Source: Chytriomyces cf. hyalinus JEL632 (taxonomy: Eukaryota; Chytridiomycota; Chytridiomycetes; Chytridiales; Chytriomycetaceae). Taken from it: DNA of 47,677 nucleotides. Shown here one piece after another: positions 31,301 through 42,782 of the stretch. Every line of letters starts with the position of its first letter. Positions within the stretch are counted from its first letter, which is position 1. A model generated the notes under the pieces. It worked only from the letters and a program-made list of their open reading frames with translations, did not search any database and had not been told where the DNA came from. The translations under genes were made by a program, and so were the position numbers. The stretch lies in the NCBI GenBank assembly GCA_025435555.1, contig JAIWWG010000159.1, positions 1-47,677 on the forward strand. The letters are read 5' to 3'.

Positions 31301-33781
31301 CTTGCTCAATGATTGGGCTGCGACTTCAAATGTTGGTCGAGGAGGCAATTGGTTTGTAGAGCTTTCACGAGGTATTGAACTATTCAATACACCAAATCCA
31401 GTAAAGCTGGGAAAGGTTGAGGAGGTTGGCTGTGGCACAATCTGGGGAGTCGAAAATTGTTTCTCAGAAATGTCAGCGGAATCCGCGGTCAGCCCAGCAA
31501 AGAAACCCTGATTATTCGCGGGCGGAACTGACTGACTGGATGGCATTGCACTTAAAAATGTGGGCAGTTCGATCGGGTTTGCGAGATTATTTGGTTCAGC
31601 AGTTGGATTTGGAACTTTGATTTCTGAATTCGTCGCATTTTGCGGTTTTAATTCTGGCGCAGACGGCGACAAGTTTGAAAACACACCGGATTTCGCGCCA
31701 ACTGCTTTCGGTCCAAATACTGAACTTCCAAACACAGAGGATCCACCGAATGCAGAAGATTTTGGTTTCGATGCGTCCATAGCCGGTTGTGACTTGCTGG
31801 AAATGGGTAATGCTGAAACAGTGCTTGATGATGATGGAAGTTGTCCGTTCAAAGTCGTGAGGCTCTTTCCGGTCCAATTTTGCATCGGTTTTGCATCGGA
31901 AAAAGAATTTGCAGGCATTTGCTTTTTGATAGAGGGTGGGGTGAATGGTGGCGCAATGTTTGATTTTGCAGTGTACCCATCAGGGGGCGGAACTAGTTTC
32001 GCGAGTCCAACATCAAATCCGTCAATAATATCCTGAATTTGAACGCCAGCTGATTTCGATCCCACCAAGCGGATTGAAGGCCGCGGTTGCAGACTCACTC
32101 TTTTGCCGTCTAATGTTCATTCAGCAAAACAGTTTCCTCCATGCGAAAGGAAAAACAACTGAAATCTACCTTGAAACGTTTTTGACTTGAGCTTTGAGTT
32201 TATCGTTGGCGGATCCTTTCCCAAACAAGCAACCCACTCCCCTTCCATTGTTTCCTCCATCTTCACTTCGTAGTACTTCAGCACCGTCGCCACTTCCTGC
32301 TCATCATTATAGCCCAGCAAAGCAGCCAATTCGAGCAACGAAACTCTTGGCTCCAAATCCCACAAAACACGGTTCATGCTCCTCAACGCATTACAACGTA
32401 CACGGTCAAACTCTTGATGCAACAACGCAGCCACAAGATACGATGTGTGCGTGTCTGCAACTTTTGCAAAAAAACGCGTGTAAAACGAGAGACTCCCCAG
32501 ACTGCGTTTCATGCCTTTGAACACGGGCGCCGTGCTGCATTGCGCAAGGTGCTGGAATTCGAGGGCGAGCTGTACGCGTGGATCGTTGAAGATGTGAAAT
32601 GGAAGAGTTTCAGCGAGTGTTGCAATGTCGTTGTTCCAGATGTGTGATAGAATGTAGTACGCTTGGAATTCGGCTTCGTTGGGGCATGGGATGGATTCTT
32701 TACGCATGTCTGTGTAGTATTCTCGGAGACTTTGAAGAGCTGGATGTCGTGGTGGACAAACGATGCCGGTTGAGTTTTGAGGAGACGGAACAAAAATATG
32801 TGGTTTGTACTTTTTCGAATTTGCTCCATTTCTTGTTGCAGAGAGAATCCTTCATGCGCAATGAGTTGAGACGCGACAACAATATGATATCGCGCAATTC
32901 GCTCATGGCACATTATCGCTTCCATTTGGCGATAATTTTGAAGTGTGAAATCGTTTCGAATTCCGCGAGTTCGGTCGCGCACAAACGGCTGAGATTCTTG
33001 AAGACCGTGTTCGGCAATCACAGTGTGGAATAGATAGTCCAGAGTTTTCTTTGTTTTTTATGGTGTTTCATTGTGGTCAGTTTCACTTGGATTTGCTGAT
33101 GCAACAGTGACGTACGATGAGGATGTGCGGCGGTCGAACATCACAGGGTAGCAAGGTATGTCCGTCTGAAGCTGAACGCCTGTATCTCTTTACAGCCCGC
33201 TGGTGGTCCACAAGTTCTGTTCCTGGAATCTGCGAAAGGTCAAGTTCCCCATCATCCACATTCAAATTGAACCAAAAAACACTCTCGCACCTTTTCCAAT
33301 GGATGCAATCCACGCTGATATTCTCTTTCATGCCGCTCAAACTCTGGGCACATATCGAGACATTCACCCACCAACGACACCGCGTCGTTCAAAGAGACTT
33401 TTGCGTCATCCGCCAGAATCTTTCCCTCTCGGATGTACTTTTCCTTCAAAGTATCTCGCTGGCTCTTCATCTAATTATCCACCGATCAGCAGAAGAGATG
33501 CATCAGATTCGCAATGAGGTGAAAAGAAAACCCAGGCCAATCACCAAAAGAAACTTGTTCCCATCCGGCGCATCTGTAAAACGCGCGGTTCGATCGCTGT
33601 TATTCGGTGCATCTGAAACCGTGCTGGCGGGCTGCTTCGGTGTGAACTGCGGATGTGGGGTTGATACGAGGGGTGTGGATAAGACGGCTGATTTGTTTGC
33701 GAATCTCGGCTTCGATTCTGTGGAAACGGGCGTCGTGCTTGTTGCCTTTGGCCCAAAGACTGAGCTACCAAAGACGCTCAT
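28389..33781 (-). CDS. SAC3/GANP family protein (TREX-2 mRNA export)
   Basis: Ten exons: 33781-33545, 33470-33291, 33229-33116, 33048-32811, 32739-32170, 32109-30773, 30717-30086, 30007-29679, 29615-29535, 29470-28389; 1599 residues, every junction in phase. FG-type motifs (VFGSSVFGPKA) occur near residues 3-13 and again near 570-580. The SAC3/GANP domain spans about 100-400: GECLDMCPEFERHERE, VKRYRRSA, RPPHILIKTLDYL, then the PCI-like part (FDRVRCNALRSM, LLELAALLGYNDEQEV). The C-terminal half is long, as in animal GANP/MCM3AP, and ends in a probable coiled coil (CRLEAEKTKRLAK). Sac3 scaffolds TREX-2 at the nuclear pore and couples transcription to mRNA export. No acetyltransferase-like domain was identified. 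Confidence 0.9.
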
Positions 33782-33899
33782 CGCAGTGCCCAGTTTTGCC
33801 GATTTGTTTTATGGGAAGTGAAAGTTTTAAACGCTCCCAAAGTGGTTAAATTTAGTTCTGTAGCGATTTGATAGTGCCGTCATTTTTTGAACAATATCA

Positions 33900-33970
33900 G
33901 CATCAGTGGTTTAGTGGTATAATTATCGCCTGCCACGCGGTAGTCCCGGGTTCGATTCCCGGCTGATGCA
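33900..33970 (+). tRNA. tRNA-Gly (GCC)
   Basis: Acceptor GCATCAG pairs with CTGATGC, discriminator A. The anticodon loop CTGCCAC gives GCC. A box TGGTTTAGTGG and B box GGTTCGATTCC are canonical. 71 nt, no intron. Confidence 0.97.
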
Positions 33971-34090
33971 CTTTGTTTATTTTGGACTCGACTCATCGAT
34001 ATTAACTTGCTTGCTGCTGCTGTGAGCATCAGACTGATCTTTCTTCACTTAACACGAAATGCTGTTTATTGTGATAACCAACCAAGCGAA

Positions 34091-35149
34091 TCAAGGGTTC
34101 AACACAATCTTTCCAACTGTGCGTCCAGTCTCGCTAAGGTCCTGCGCTTTTCTGGCCTCTGCGAGAGGAAGCGCCAAACTTGTTACCATCTTCAAACTAC
34201 CATTCGCAATCCATTCCGCGACGACAGGAAAGTCAGAAACTGGAATTGATGAAATGAATTTGTAGCGCCGCGAACTTGACACGGCACGCCAGGCGAGGGT
34301 TCCGACCATGTTGGTCATGTTGCCCACACTGACGGGTCCGTCGAATGGTGGAACTGGACTGACGAATAAACCGCTTGGTTTGAGGATGGTTTGCGCGAGT
34401 TCCCAGTTTTTTCCATTGTCGCCAGCCACTACATCGTAAATGACGTCAAATTCGTTTTTGGTGGATAATTGTTGTGCGAGCGGTGCGAGAGTATAATCGA
34501 CGAAGCTGTCCGCTTTGAGTGTGTTGACAACAAAGCCTTTGTTCTTGCCAGACGCAACGGCGGTAACATGAGCGCCGAGCAACTTGGCAATTTGCACAAC
34601 AAACATGGCAACTCCCCCCGATGCACCAATCACCAGTACTCTGCGGCCCGCATTCTCTGCAACATTTTTCCAAAGACCTCCGTAAGGCACCAAGCCCACA
34701 TAGGCAGTCAAGGCCACGACTGCAACGCCGCCAGCATCGTTGAATGAAACATTTTCCGGCAGCGGAACAACCAGATCCATCTTTGTATCGAGCTTGATGT
34801 ACTCAGCATACGTGCCATTGTCCTGCATATTGGCAGTCTTGCCGTACACGCGATCCCCGACTTTAATTGGTCCCGAGTATTTAGAGTGAAGAGCGGCAAC
34901 GATTCCAGCGTAGTCGAGACCGGGGATTGCTGGGAAGTGCAACTTGACCATCGTGGCCATGTCGCCTCTACGAACTTTGCAGTCTGCGGGGTTGACGCCG
35001 GCAGCGTGTACGCGAACAAGAATACAGCTTGTGTCCTTGTCTGATAGGACCGGAGTTGCAATGGTTTGGTGTTCAAGCACGCTGGAGTCGCCGTACTTGC
35101 TGAATGTGATTGCTTTCATCGTTGCTGGGACTGAAGAGATGTTGGTCAT
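34091..35149 (-). CDS. MDR-family quinone oxidoreductase-like protein (copy 1)
   Basis: Intronless, 352 residues from ATG 35149 (MTNISSVPATMKAI), chosen because the paralogue starts at the same point; the frame is open to 35314 but that extension is Arg/Leu rich and not shared. The GroES-like N-terminal part has AGVNPADCKVRRGDM and FPAIPGLDYAGIV; the Rossmann part has VLVIGASGGVAMFVVQIAKL, the NADPH-binding loop. Zinc-binding cysteines are absent, as in quinone oxidoreductase/enoyl-reductase relatives. It probably reduces a quinone or alpha,beta-unsaturated carbonyl with NADPH; the substrate is unknown. Confidence 0.88.
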   Translation of the reverse strand: MTNISSVPATMKAITFSKYGDSSVLEHQTIATPVLSDKDTSCILVRVHAAGVNPADCKVRRGDMATMVKLHFPAIPGLDYAGIVAALHSKYSGPIKVGDRVYGKTANMQDNGTYAEYIKLDTKMDLVVPLPENVSFNDAGGVAVVALTAYVGLVPYGGLWKNVAENAGRRVLVIGASGGVAMFVVQIAKLLGAHVTAVASGKNKGFVVNTLKADSFVDYTLAPLAQQLSTKNEFDVIYDVVAGDNGKNWELAQTILKPSGLFVSPVPPFDGPVSVGNMTNMVGTLAWRAVSSSRRYKFISSIPVSDFPVVAEWIANGSLKMVTSLALPLAEARKAQDLSETGRTVGKIVLNP

Positions 35150-35444
35150 TTTGGAAGTATTTGTGTACAAGTGTGCTTCTCTGGATGCATGTTTATAATG
35201 AAGTTTCAACAACCCTCCTTCCGCAATACGCGCCCACAGGGGGAGGAATAAGCGCAAGCGGTCAGCGCGTTTCTTTCCAAAACCCTGAAAAGCCTGGGCA
35301 AAATTGTTTTGCATTTTAATGACAAATCATCACAGACGACAACGACACGACATGATTGGACAAATAGTTTACTGTAAATAATAACTGCAAGAGCCAAAAA
35401 CAAAGGCGACACCCATGCCAAATCAAAACACAAACACGCCAATA

Positions 35445-36483
35445 TCACGGATTCAACACAATCTTCCCAACCGTGCGTCCAGACTCACTCAGCTCATGCG
35501 CCTTTTTGGCCTCGGCGAGAGGAAGAGCCACGCTTGTTACCAGCTTCAAGCTGCCCTTTTCGATCCATTCTGCGACTGGTGGAAAATCTGGAACAGGGAT
35601 TGCTGAAATGAATTTGTAGCGGCGCGAACTCGTGACAGCTCTCCAGGCAAGAGTTCCCGCAAATTTGGCCACATTACCCATGCTGATACCACCTTCAAAC
35701 GGTGCTGCTGGACTGACGAATAAGCCGCTTGGTTTGAGAATTGTTTGCGCGAGTTCCCAGTTTTTGCCATCATCGCCAGCCACGGCGTCGTAAATGACGT
35801 CAAATTCATCTTTCGTGGATAATTGCTGCGTAAGTGGTGCAGTCGTGTAGTCCAAGAAGACATCCGCTCCGAGGGTGTTGATCACAAAGTCTTTGTTCTT
35901 GCCAGATGCAACGGCAGTCACATGAGCACCGAGCAACTTGGCCATCTGAACTACAAACATGCCGACACCGCCCGAGGCACCAATCACAAGCACTCTACGC
36001 CCAGCATTTTCCGCAGCATCTTTCGAAAGCCCCCCATACGGCACCAAGCCCACATATGCAGTCAACGCGACAACACCAACTCCACCAGCATCGTTGAAAG
36101 AAACGCTCTCTGGCAGAGGAACGACCAAATCCAATTTCGTATCGAGCTTGACGTATTCGGCGTATGTGCCTTTCCCCTGGACACCGGCAGTCTTGCCATA
36201 CACGCGATCGCCAACTTTAAATGGTCCAGAGTATCCAGAGTGCACGGCGGCAATGACACCGGCGTAATCGATACCAAGGATGGCTGGGAACGGCATAGCG
36301 ACCATTGCGGACATGTCGCCTCTGCGGACTTTGTAATCGACGGGCGTGTACACGAACGAGAACACAGCTTGTGTCCTTGTCTGAAAGAACTGGAGTTGCA
36401 ATGGTTTGGTGTTCGAGCACGCTGGAATCGCCGTACTTGCTGAACGTGATTGCCTGCATCGTTGCTGGGACGGAAGAGGCCAT
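35445..36483 (-). pseudogene. MDR-family paralogue (copy 2) broken by a 13-bp deletion
   Basis: Tandem duplicate of the gene at 34091-35149, closely similar throughout. The start (MASSVPATMQAITFSKYG, 36483) is intact to LVRVHA; the frame then shifts. Compared with copy 1, thirteen bases coding for most of AAGVN are missing at about 36341-36345, and homology resumes as VDYKVRRGDM in another frame that is open to the normal end (GRTVGKIVLNP). The rest, including VLVIGASGGVGMFVVQ, is well kept, so the loss is recent or an assembly error. Confidence 0.8.
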
Positions 36484-36600
36484 TTTCGAATCGAAAGAAC
36501 AAATGCTTCATACAAGCCGACGGTTATGATAAATCGGAAAAATGATCAGCGTCACCACCTCCCCATTGTTACCTCTGATTCAAAATCATTTATTGACACC

Positions 36601-38325
36601 TCACAAACCGCATTTGTATCGCGACACTAACACGCCGCTCCAACTCCCGTTCCTCTCAATGAATTTCCCAGGCCCGGCCATTAATGAGCACACTCCGGCT
36701 TCATCCAGCACCCACGCAACGCACTCTTCCTTTCCCTCGCATTGCGCGAGACACGCTTCCGGCACACTTCCAGGCGACATCACAATCGCATCTCCCTCCA
36801 GCAACTTTCCTTTGACGGCCGTGTTGCTTTGCATTCTGTACGCGCTCGGCGTTTGCCCTTTCGAAACCGCGTACGCCGTTTTAAAGTTCATGTGATGGTA
36901 CAAGTCGCTCATTGTGATGAAAGTGGGTCCTTTTGAGTCAAGAAGTTTAGATTTCGCGCGTTCAATCTCATGGAATATTTGGATTTGATGCTGTGTCGAG
37001 TGATGGAATACGAGTGGGCGGGTGCATGGATCATCGGGGAATCCAAAGTCTGCATTGGGTCTGTGTAATTTGAGAAATGAGTTGATGGGAATGGCGAGAT
37101 ACAGTGATACAACTCACGGGAATCCATAGAATTCGCGAAAATGTTCAACAAGGATTCCTGAATCACGCATGCAAAGACCAACGCGAATATCACCGGCTGT
37201 TGTGAAAGGAAAGAATCCAGAAATCAGAATTATTTTGATATTCGCAACAAAGGACTCTCACCCCAACAGGATTTATACCGCATTATACAAACATCGATAA
37301 TGTTCATCATTGTCTTTAAGGCGCCTTGAGACGTGACAATTCCTGATCCGCCTTGCGCAAATTTGGGCCCGTCTCCCATTTTGCGGACTCCATCGCATCC
37401 TCGGAATCTGTTTGCTTGGCCAATGTAATGATTTTCGGATGGATCTCTTTTCGATAAGAAATGTCGAAGGTTGTCTCTGCGCGGGAATAAACGGACTTTA
37501 GACCATGAATTCTTGTTCCAGCTTGCATTGGGTCTCACAGGAAAATGTATGAATCATCGTCAATCATAATGTACCAGTCTGCGTTGGGAAACTTGTTGTA
37601 AAGTAGACGAAATGCAGGCAAGTTTTTATGCGCGTCCATCGTCCTGCGAGGGTTGAACAGCGCGTTATTACTGACATAAATGATGGTTCAAAAGACAAAT
37701 CTCACCATCCCTTTGTCTTTGCCTTCTGTCCAGGAACTACAAACCCCTTTTCAAGACCAACTTTCGCGGACCCTCTGCGCGACAATCCACTCCGTTTTCG
37801 CAAATGATCATCCTGTTTCACCACCTCATTTTCAGACGAATCAATGGGCCCCTTCTCCTTCTCTGATGCATCCACTTCTTCTTTCAAGTGTTTTACAATA
37901 CTTGGATGCTTGTCCAAATACTGCATACGCTGTATCCATTCCTTATCCGCAGAAGATGCTTGAACACGTGCCTTTGCATCCTCATACACGCGCGTATACA
38001 CATCCACCATCTCTTTTCCGCCGATGGAATAACCTGGCAACTCTCCAACTATCATTAAATCAATTGAACTCGTGTTTGAAAGGAACGTTAGCAGTTGTGT
38101 CGCTGTGCGTGTGTATAGCGTTTCTGAGCCGGTTTTAAGTGCGACAGCGATTCGATGAGAAGGTGGGTTTGTTTGTTGTTCGGTGTGCGAGGATGATGAA
38201 GAAGCGTCGGTCGGTTTTTCGAGGCAGTTGATTGGGTTTTCGAGAATGATGACAGCGATTAGGATGCAAACGGCCAGGACTGTGAGACGAGGTTTCCGAG
38301 GGATTGTGAAGACGCGTTTGGACAT
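36601..38325 (-). CDS. GT31 (Fringe-like) glycosyltransferase with PAN/Apple-like C-terminus (copy 1)
   Basis: Five exons (38325-37706, 37643-37539, 37476-37262, 37196-37118, 37060-36601) give 492 residues. A single N-terminal signal anchor (LTVLAVCILIAVIIL) predicts a Golgi type II protein. The Fringe-type domain has IAVALKTGSETLYTR, the metal-binding DDD at residues 235-237 (WYIMIDDDSYIF), HYIGQANRF, FAQGGSGIVTSQGAL and GDIRVGLCMRD. After the catalytic part comes PLVFHHSTQ and a Cys-containing PAN/Apple-like segment (SVPEACLAQCEGKEECVAWV). It should add a sugar to glycoproteins or glycans in the secretory pathway; donor and acceptor are unknown. Confidence 0.87.
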
Positions 38326-38461
38326 TGCGAGGGAGGTCTATGTGCTGTTTAGATGGCGTGAAGTTTGGGAAGGTGGAGATGAGAATTGTTTGGGTTTACC
38401 CCCTGGTCTGGAAGAAACGCCCAAGCATTGAACCATATTTTATCAACAAGTTAAAGTCATC

Positions 38462-39301
38462 ATGAACTGGACTGGTGGAAACGGACAAAAGGGCTTTGGA
38501 CGCGGAACTCGAGCGCAAATACATACACTCTCTGCGCATGCAGTCAAGCAAAAGAGTAAACTGAGACGTGCGTTCAAGCCGGGGAAGACTGCAACAACGC
38601 TCTTTGAGACGCTCTCGCGATCGAGGCAGTGTCCTGTTGCAACTGGGTCGAAGGACGTTGCTTTGCTGCGTATGCCTGTGTCTGTGGAAGAGCGGTCTGC
38701 AGTGCAGGAGTTTGAACGGGACGAGATGGAATGCCAAGTCGACGAGGCTTCGCGACGATCATTATCACCTGCGCCATCGGATCATCAGGCTTCTTCACCG
38801 ATTCTTTCTGCAGAATATCCCATCCTTCGACCCGCCACAGCTGTATCCTTCTCTATGCAAGAGGAAACACTGTCGAATGTTGATTCTCGAGCGATGGCCA
38901 TTTTAACATCCCACAATTCCCGCGTCCATCAAACAAAGCAGCCGACGCATAAAGAAGCACGTAATAATGTTGGATCTATTGTTTCGTACGTGGGATCATC
39001 AACTACAGCCGTCGAATCATCTGCAGCATCGGTCGACTTGAACGCAAACATGGAAAGCAATGAATCGAATGTGAGAAGGGAGACTGATTGGAAGAAACTT
39101 TTGTGGCCCACACACGCACCGTCAGAGAGTATCGTGTCTGTTGTTGCTGAAGAAAGTAACCTGACGAAGCGCGGGACAGAAGAACGTACAACCACAAGGA
39201 CACGGACACCGAGGCTCGAGCCAAACGCGCAAGATTTGACAAGCCGCATTTCAGCACTCGAATCACGCGTGAAACGATTGGAACACAAAGTATGCATGTG
39301 A
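38462..39301 (+). CDS. Hypothetical protein, Ser/Thr-rich
   Basis: Single open frame of 279 residues (MNWTGGNGQKGFGRGTRAQ...). It is basic at the N-terminus, Ser/Thr/Glu rich and probably disordered in the middle, and ends in a short coiled coil (LTSRISALESRVKRLEHKV). I recognise no domain. It lies head-to-head with GT31 copy 1 (136 bp between starts) and tail-to-tail with GT31 copy 2, an island between the paralogues. Confidence 0.6.
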   Translation: MNWTGGNGQKGFGRGTRAQIHTLSAHAVKQKSKLRRAFKPGKTATTLFETLSRSRQCPVATGSKDVALLRMPVSVEERSAVQEFERDEMECQVDEASRRSLSPAPSDHQASSPILSAEYPILRPATAVSFSMQEETLSNVDSRAMAILTSHNSRVHQTKQPTHKEARNNVGSIVSYVGSSTTAVESSAASVDLNANMESNESNVRRETDWKKLLWPTHAPSESIVSVVAEESNLTKRGTEERTTTRTRTPRLEPNAQDLTSRISALESRVKRLEHKVCM

Positions 39302-39422
39302 ATAAATGTTGTAATTTATTTTTACTCCCAGTCTCCGTTTTGCATACACACACACAAATTAAATACCCAAGGAACCCGAAAGAAAACGGTTGTATATAAA
39401 AGCATTGCCCCCTTCGTCTCAG

Positions 39423-41061
39423 TTAGAAGATGCGCCACCAGGGCTTCTCCTCACACACGAACCGGTTTGGCAACACCCCACTCCAAACCCCTTCCAACTT
39501 CTCCTTCCCACCGGGCGACTTTTTCAACCAACACCGTTTCTTTGCATCATGAAACCAACTCACACATTGAGAATAATAAATACACCGCCGCTCGCATTCT
39601 TCAAACGTGGCAGTATTAAAATTCATGAACGTTCGCCCGACACGTTCAACATCCTTGTCTCGAATCGCATCGTCGCGGTCTTGTGGGTTCAAAGAGGGTT
39701 TTTGGAATGCATGGTACATGTGTGCGCTTGGAAGCGCGCGGTTTGGGTGTTTGGTTTGGAAGGATTGTTCAATTTCGTGGATTTGTTTCATTTGGTCCGG
39801 GAGGACGTGGTGGTATGTGAAGGGGACTTCGCATGGGTTTGGACTGAAGATGAAGTTTCCTTGTGGGCTGTTGGTTTTTTGTTACGTTTGTTGAGTGGTT
39901 TTGTTCGTGAAATGATTGATACAAGTGCTCACGGCCATCCGTTTAATCCAGCCAAGTGTTGTAATCGAATATCGGCATCGCGAAGACAAAGCGCCACGCG
40001 GATATCGCCAGCTTTTTTTCGAAAAACAATAAATTAGATGCGTGAATCGGATCGAGTAAAAGGAAACATTTACCCCAGCATCCATTGTATTTCACAATAC
40101 ATTCATCCACAACTTTCAACATGGCTTCAAGAGCACCCCTAGACATGATGATGCCTGCACCGCCTTGAGCAACAAGTGGCGCCTTGAGCGAATCGTCATA
40201 TTCCATCACACCATCGCAACCTCGAAATCGATTTGCTTGTCCGAAATACAGTTTTTGCGATGAATCGTATCGTGAAAGGTATCGTTGAAGGTTGTCTCTG
40301 TGTTTGCGATATTTCTTTCGCCTGAGTTTTTCGAAATGGGCAGGCAGGACGCACTCACAAAAAAACATAAGTATCGTCGTCGATCATCATGAAAAAGTCC
40401 GCGTCAGGGAATTTCTCAAAGAGTAGTCGAAACCCGGGCAAATTCTACCATCGCAGTCAGCGCATATTTCAACAAGACCTGAGGTCGAATGAAAAAGTAC
40501 CTTGTGAGCGTCAGCTCTCCATCCATCGCTGTCAAACCAGCCACTGGTGCTCGTATCGTTACTATTGTGCCCTTGTTCCATACGCCTGACTTTTATGTTT
40601 GCTTTCAAAGTTGTTGCATTAACAAGCCTATTGCTCATTCCTTCGCCCGTCTGAATCACGACACTCTTTCCACTCTCTTCTACCCGCTTTTTTGCCCGTT
40701 CAAACTCGCCCGTGTATACATCCACCATCGTATGCCCACCCTTCGAGACTGCCTCTTTATCCCCAACCAGGACAACATGGACACCGTCCTTCTTGTCCAG
40801 GAACGAGTCTAACTGAGAGTCTACACGGGCATTGAATGTTTCGATACCGCTTTTGAGGGCAATTGCGATTGTTGTTGCGGAATTGGGTTTCGATGTTTTG
40901 AATCGGGAGTTGTTTCTGGTTTGTGCATTGGGTTGGGCGGAGGGGTGGAGTAGCGGGGTTTCAATGATTCCAGAGAGACTGAGGAGGAGGCCGGCACCGG
41001 CGAGCATTGCGAGGAGCGTAAACAGGCGTCGTCGCCGTATTTGTACGCACGTGCGGTTCAT
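39423..41061 (-). CDS. GT31 (Fringe-like) glycosyltransferase with PAN/Apple-like C-terminus (copy 2)
   Basis: Five exons (41061-40501, 40444-40359, 40297-40074, 40011-39933, 39867-39423), 464 residues; exon phases match copy 1 at the last three introns. Signal anchor LFTLLAMLAGAGLLLSLSG. The DDD metal site is at residues 209-211 (FFMMIDDDTYVFL), followed by LYFGQANRFRGCDG, VAQGGAGIIMSRGAL and GDIRVALCLRD. The C-terminus again has a Cys-rich PAN-like segment (TFEECERRCIYYSQCVSWF). Sequence divergence from copy 1 is substantial, so this is an old tandem pair with likely distinct acceptors. Confidence 0.86.
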
Positions 41062-41373
41062 TTTTTTAAATTACAAAAAATAGATTGGGTTTATTATTGG
41101 AACAGCAGTTCATTGCAGCAATGGAGGTATTTCCCCGGTTGGTTCGGTAATGTTTCGGCTGGATGTATTTCTTGGGGGGTTTTCTTCGGGCGTTTCATGC
41201 CCAGATCTGCATTGACATATCGGCCAATATTGACGCCACAGAAATTGAGGCAATAACACGAAACGGCGATGCATTCCTCCGATCGGCGCTTTCTTGGGAC
41301 AAGACTATATAAAGGGGTATAAGTTCAAATACTCCGTCAATTTCACTCTAGAACGGGAAGGACATCAGTAACA

Positions 41374-41568
41374 ATGTGCCTCAACTCTGTGCACTCCATA
41401 TCGCTCTCATACACGGTCGAAGGCAGAAAGAACGCATTCAAGCGCAAGAAGGAACTTGAATTTGGGTTGGATACGATGGTGATGCTGGCGTACATGCGAA
41501 TGTATGATCCAGGAGTGCAAGCGACTCCTCTCATCAGTGCCAGGGTTGATGGCAAGAGTGGACGTTAG
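41374..41568 (+). CDS. Small hypothetical ORF with an upstream TATA box
   Basis: 64 codons (MCLNSVHSISLSYTVEG..., ending ARVDGKSGR). A clean TATATAAAGGGG lies at 41304-41315, about 60 bp before the ATG, which is why it is listed. No family recognised; it could equally be the 5' exon of something larger or chance. Confidence 0.3.
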   Translation: MCLNSVHSISLSYTVEGRKNAFKRKKELEFGLDTMVMLAYMRMYDPGVQATPLISARVDGKSGR

Positions 41569-41593
41569 AGCGTATTCTCTCAGTCTCTCAATG

Positions 41594-41627
41594 CATCTCA
41601 TCTCATCTCATCTCATCTCATCTCATC
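41594..41627. repeat. CATCT pentanucleotide microsatellite
   Basis: About 6.8 perfect copies of CATCT, 34 bp, just outside the left end of the transposon-like unit. Confidence 0.95.
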
Positions 41628-41715
41628 CACCCCAATCGGTGCTGTACTATAGCATCTTTTACCGTAGCAAGCTCTTATTGATAATGGTACACTACGGGGT
41701 GCAAGCATGCGGGTG

Positions 41716-41942
41716 ATTCTTGTGGAAGAATGCCGGAATATTCTTGTGCAAGACAAGAAATGAAATCAATTGACAAGAATTCGAGAATATTCTTGTGCAA
41801 GAATGCGAGACGGGCTGAATTAGTTGACAAGAATCCACACAAATTGATCCACAAGAATGCTGCCGGAATAGATACACAAGAATGTGAGGACGGCTGAATT
41901 AGTTGACAAGAATCCACAGCACAGAAATTGATCCACAGGAAT
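41716..41942. repeat. Left subterminal array, nine 16-bp units
   Basis: Units start at 41716, 41740, 41765, 41789, 41819, 41843, 41868, 41898 and 41927 (spacing 24-30). The outer ones are near-palindromes such as ATTCTTGTGCAAGAAT (41789). The inner ones keep the right half CAAGAAT but have left half ATTGATC or ATTAGTT (ATTGATCCACAAGAAT at 41843). A longer direct repeat, GGCTGAATTAGTTGACAAG onward, occurs twice (about 41814 and 41892). Confidence 0.9.
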
Positions 41943-42782
41943 GCGCACACACGTGAATGAACCCTAACAAGAGAGCAGCAGCTGAATAAAAATGGTCGCT
42001 TTGAACGAAAACGCTGGGAAACGGAGCAACAAGAAGACTGTCAATGAACAATAAAGATGCGACGTGTTTATTTTAACAGAGTTGGCATGGCGTTGAGGTG
42101 AAAATAGAAAAAATAGGAGAATAACTGAATAAAATAGACGAGAATTAAGAATATGAGAACAAAAGAGATGAGGATTCCACACAAGAAGGTTCCATGTGAG
42201 ATGTGGGTGAAAGAACTCACTTCGACACAATTTCGCCAAGAAAGGATTGAGCAATAAAGATGGATTGATACCGGCAATTCCAGCGGCGTGAGATTGCCAA
42301 ACAATGACTTCATATTCCATAGCTGCAGCGTGTGTTCGGAAAGATTGGTGGCTCCGCAAGACGAGGGAAGGGGCTTCGACAGATTACTCCTGGTTCGCTG
42401 CTGCTGCCCTGCAAGCCCAGGTACCCCTCATAAGCAAGCACGCCGCTTCGGCGTGGACTGGACCGAAGATGTGATGATAGCAAGCGCAGATGCAATATGG
42501 CAGAGATTGGAGAGAGATGCTGCCAAAGACGGCCACTCAAACGTCTCCAGGCGCATTGGAGAGGTTTGAGAGGTGTCTTCGGACGGACAGATAGACAGAA
42601 GGAGGTGAATGGATGGATTCGACCAATGGCTTCTCGTCCAGTGAATCTTGAATTTTTTTTATCGACAAAGATTGGCAGCAACAAGCAATTTGACGCGTGC
42701 ACAGATCAAAGAACTTGCACGAAATATTGAACGGTATACAAATGAATAAAGACACTTCAAATTCTTGAAGGAGTGTTCATCA

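Noticed and set aside
42288-42730. Overlapping ORFs in the interior of the CACTAC unit as a transposase
   Set aside because: No DDE, RNase H-like or DNA-binding motif in any frame.
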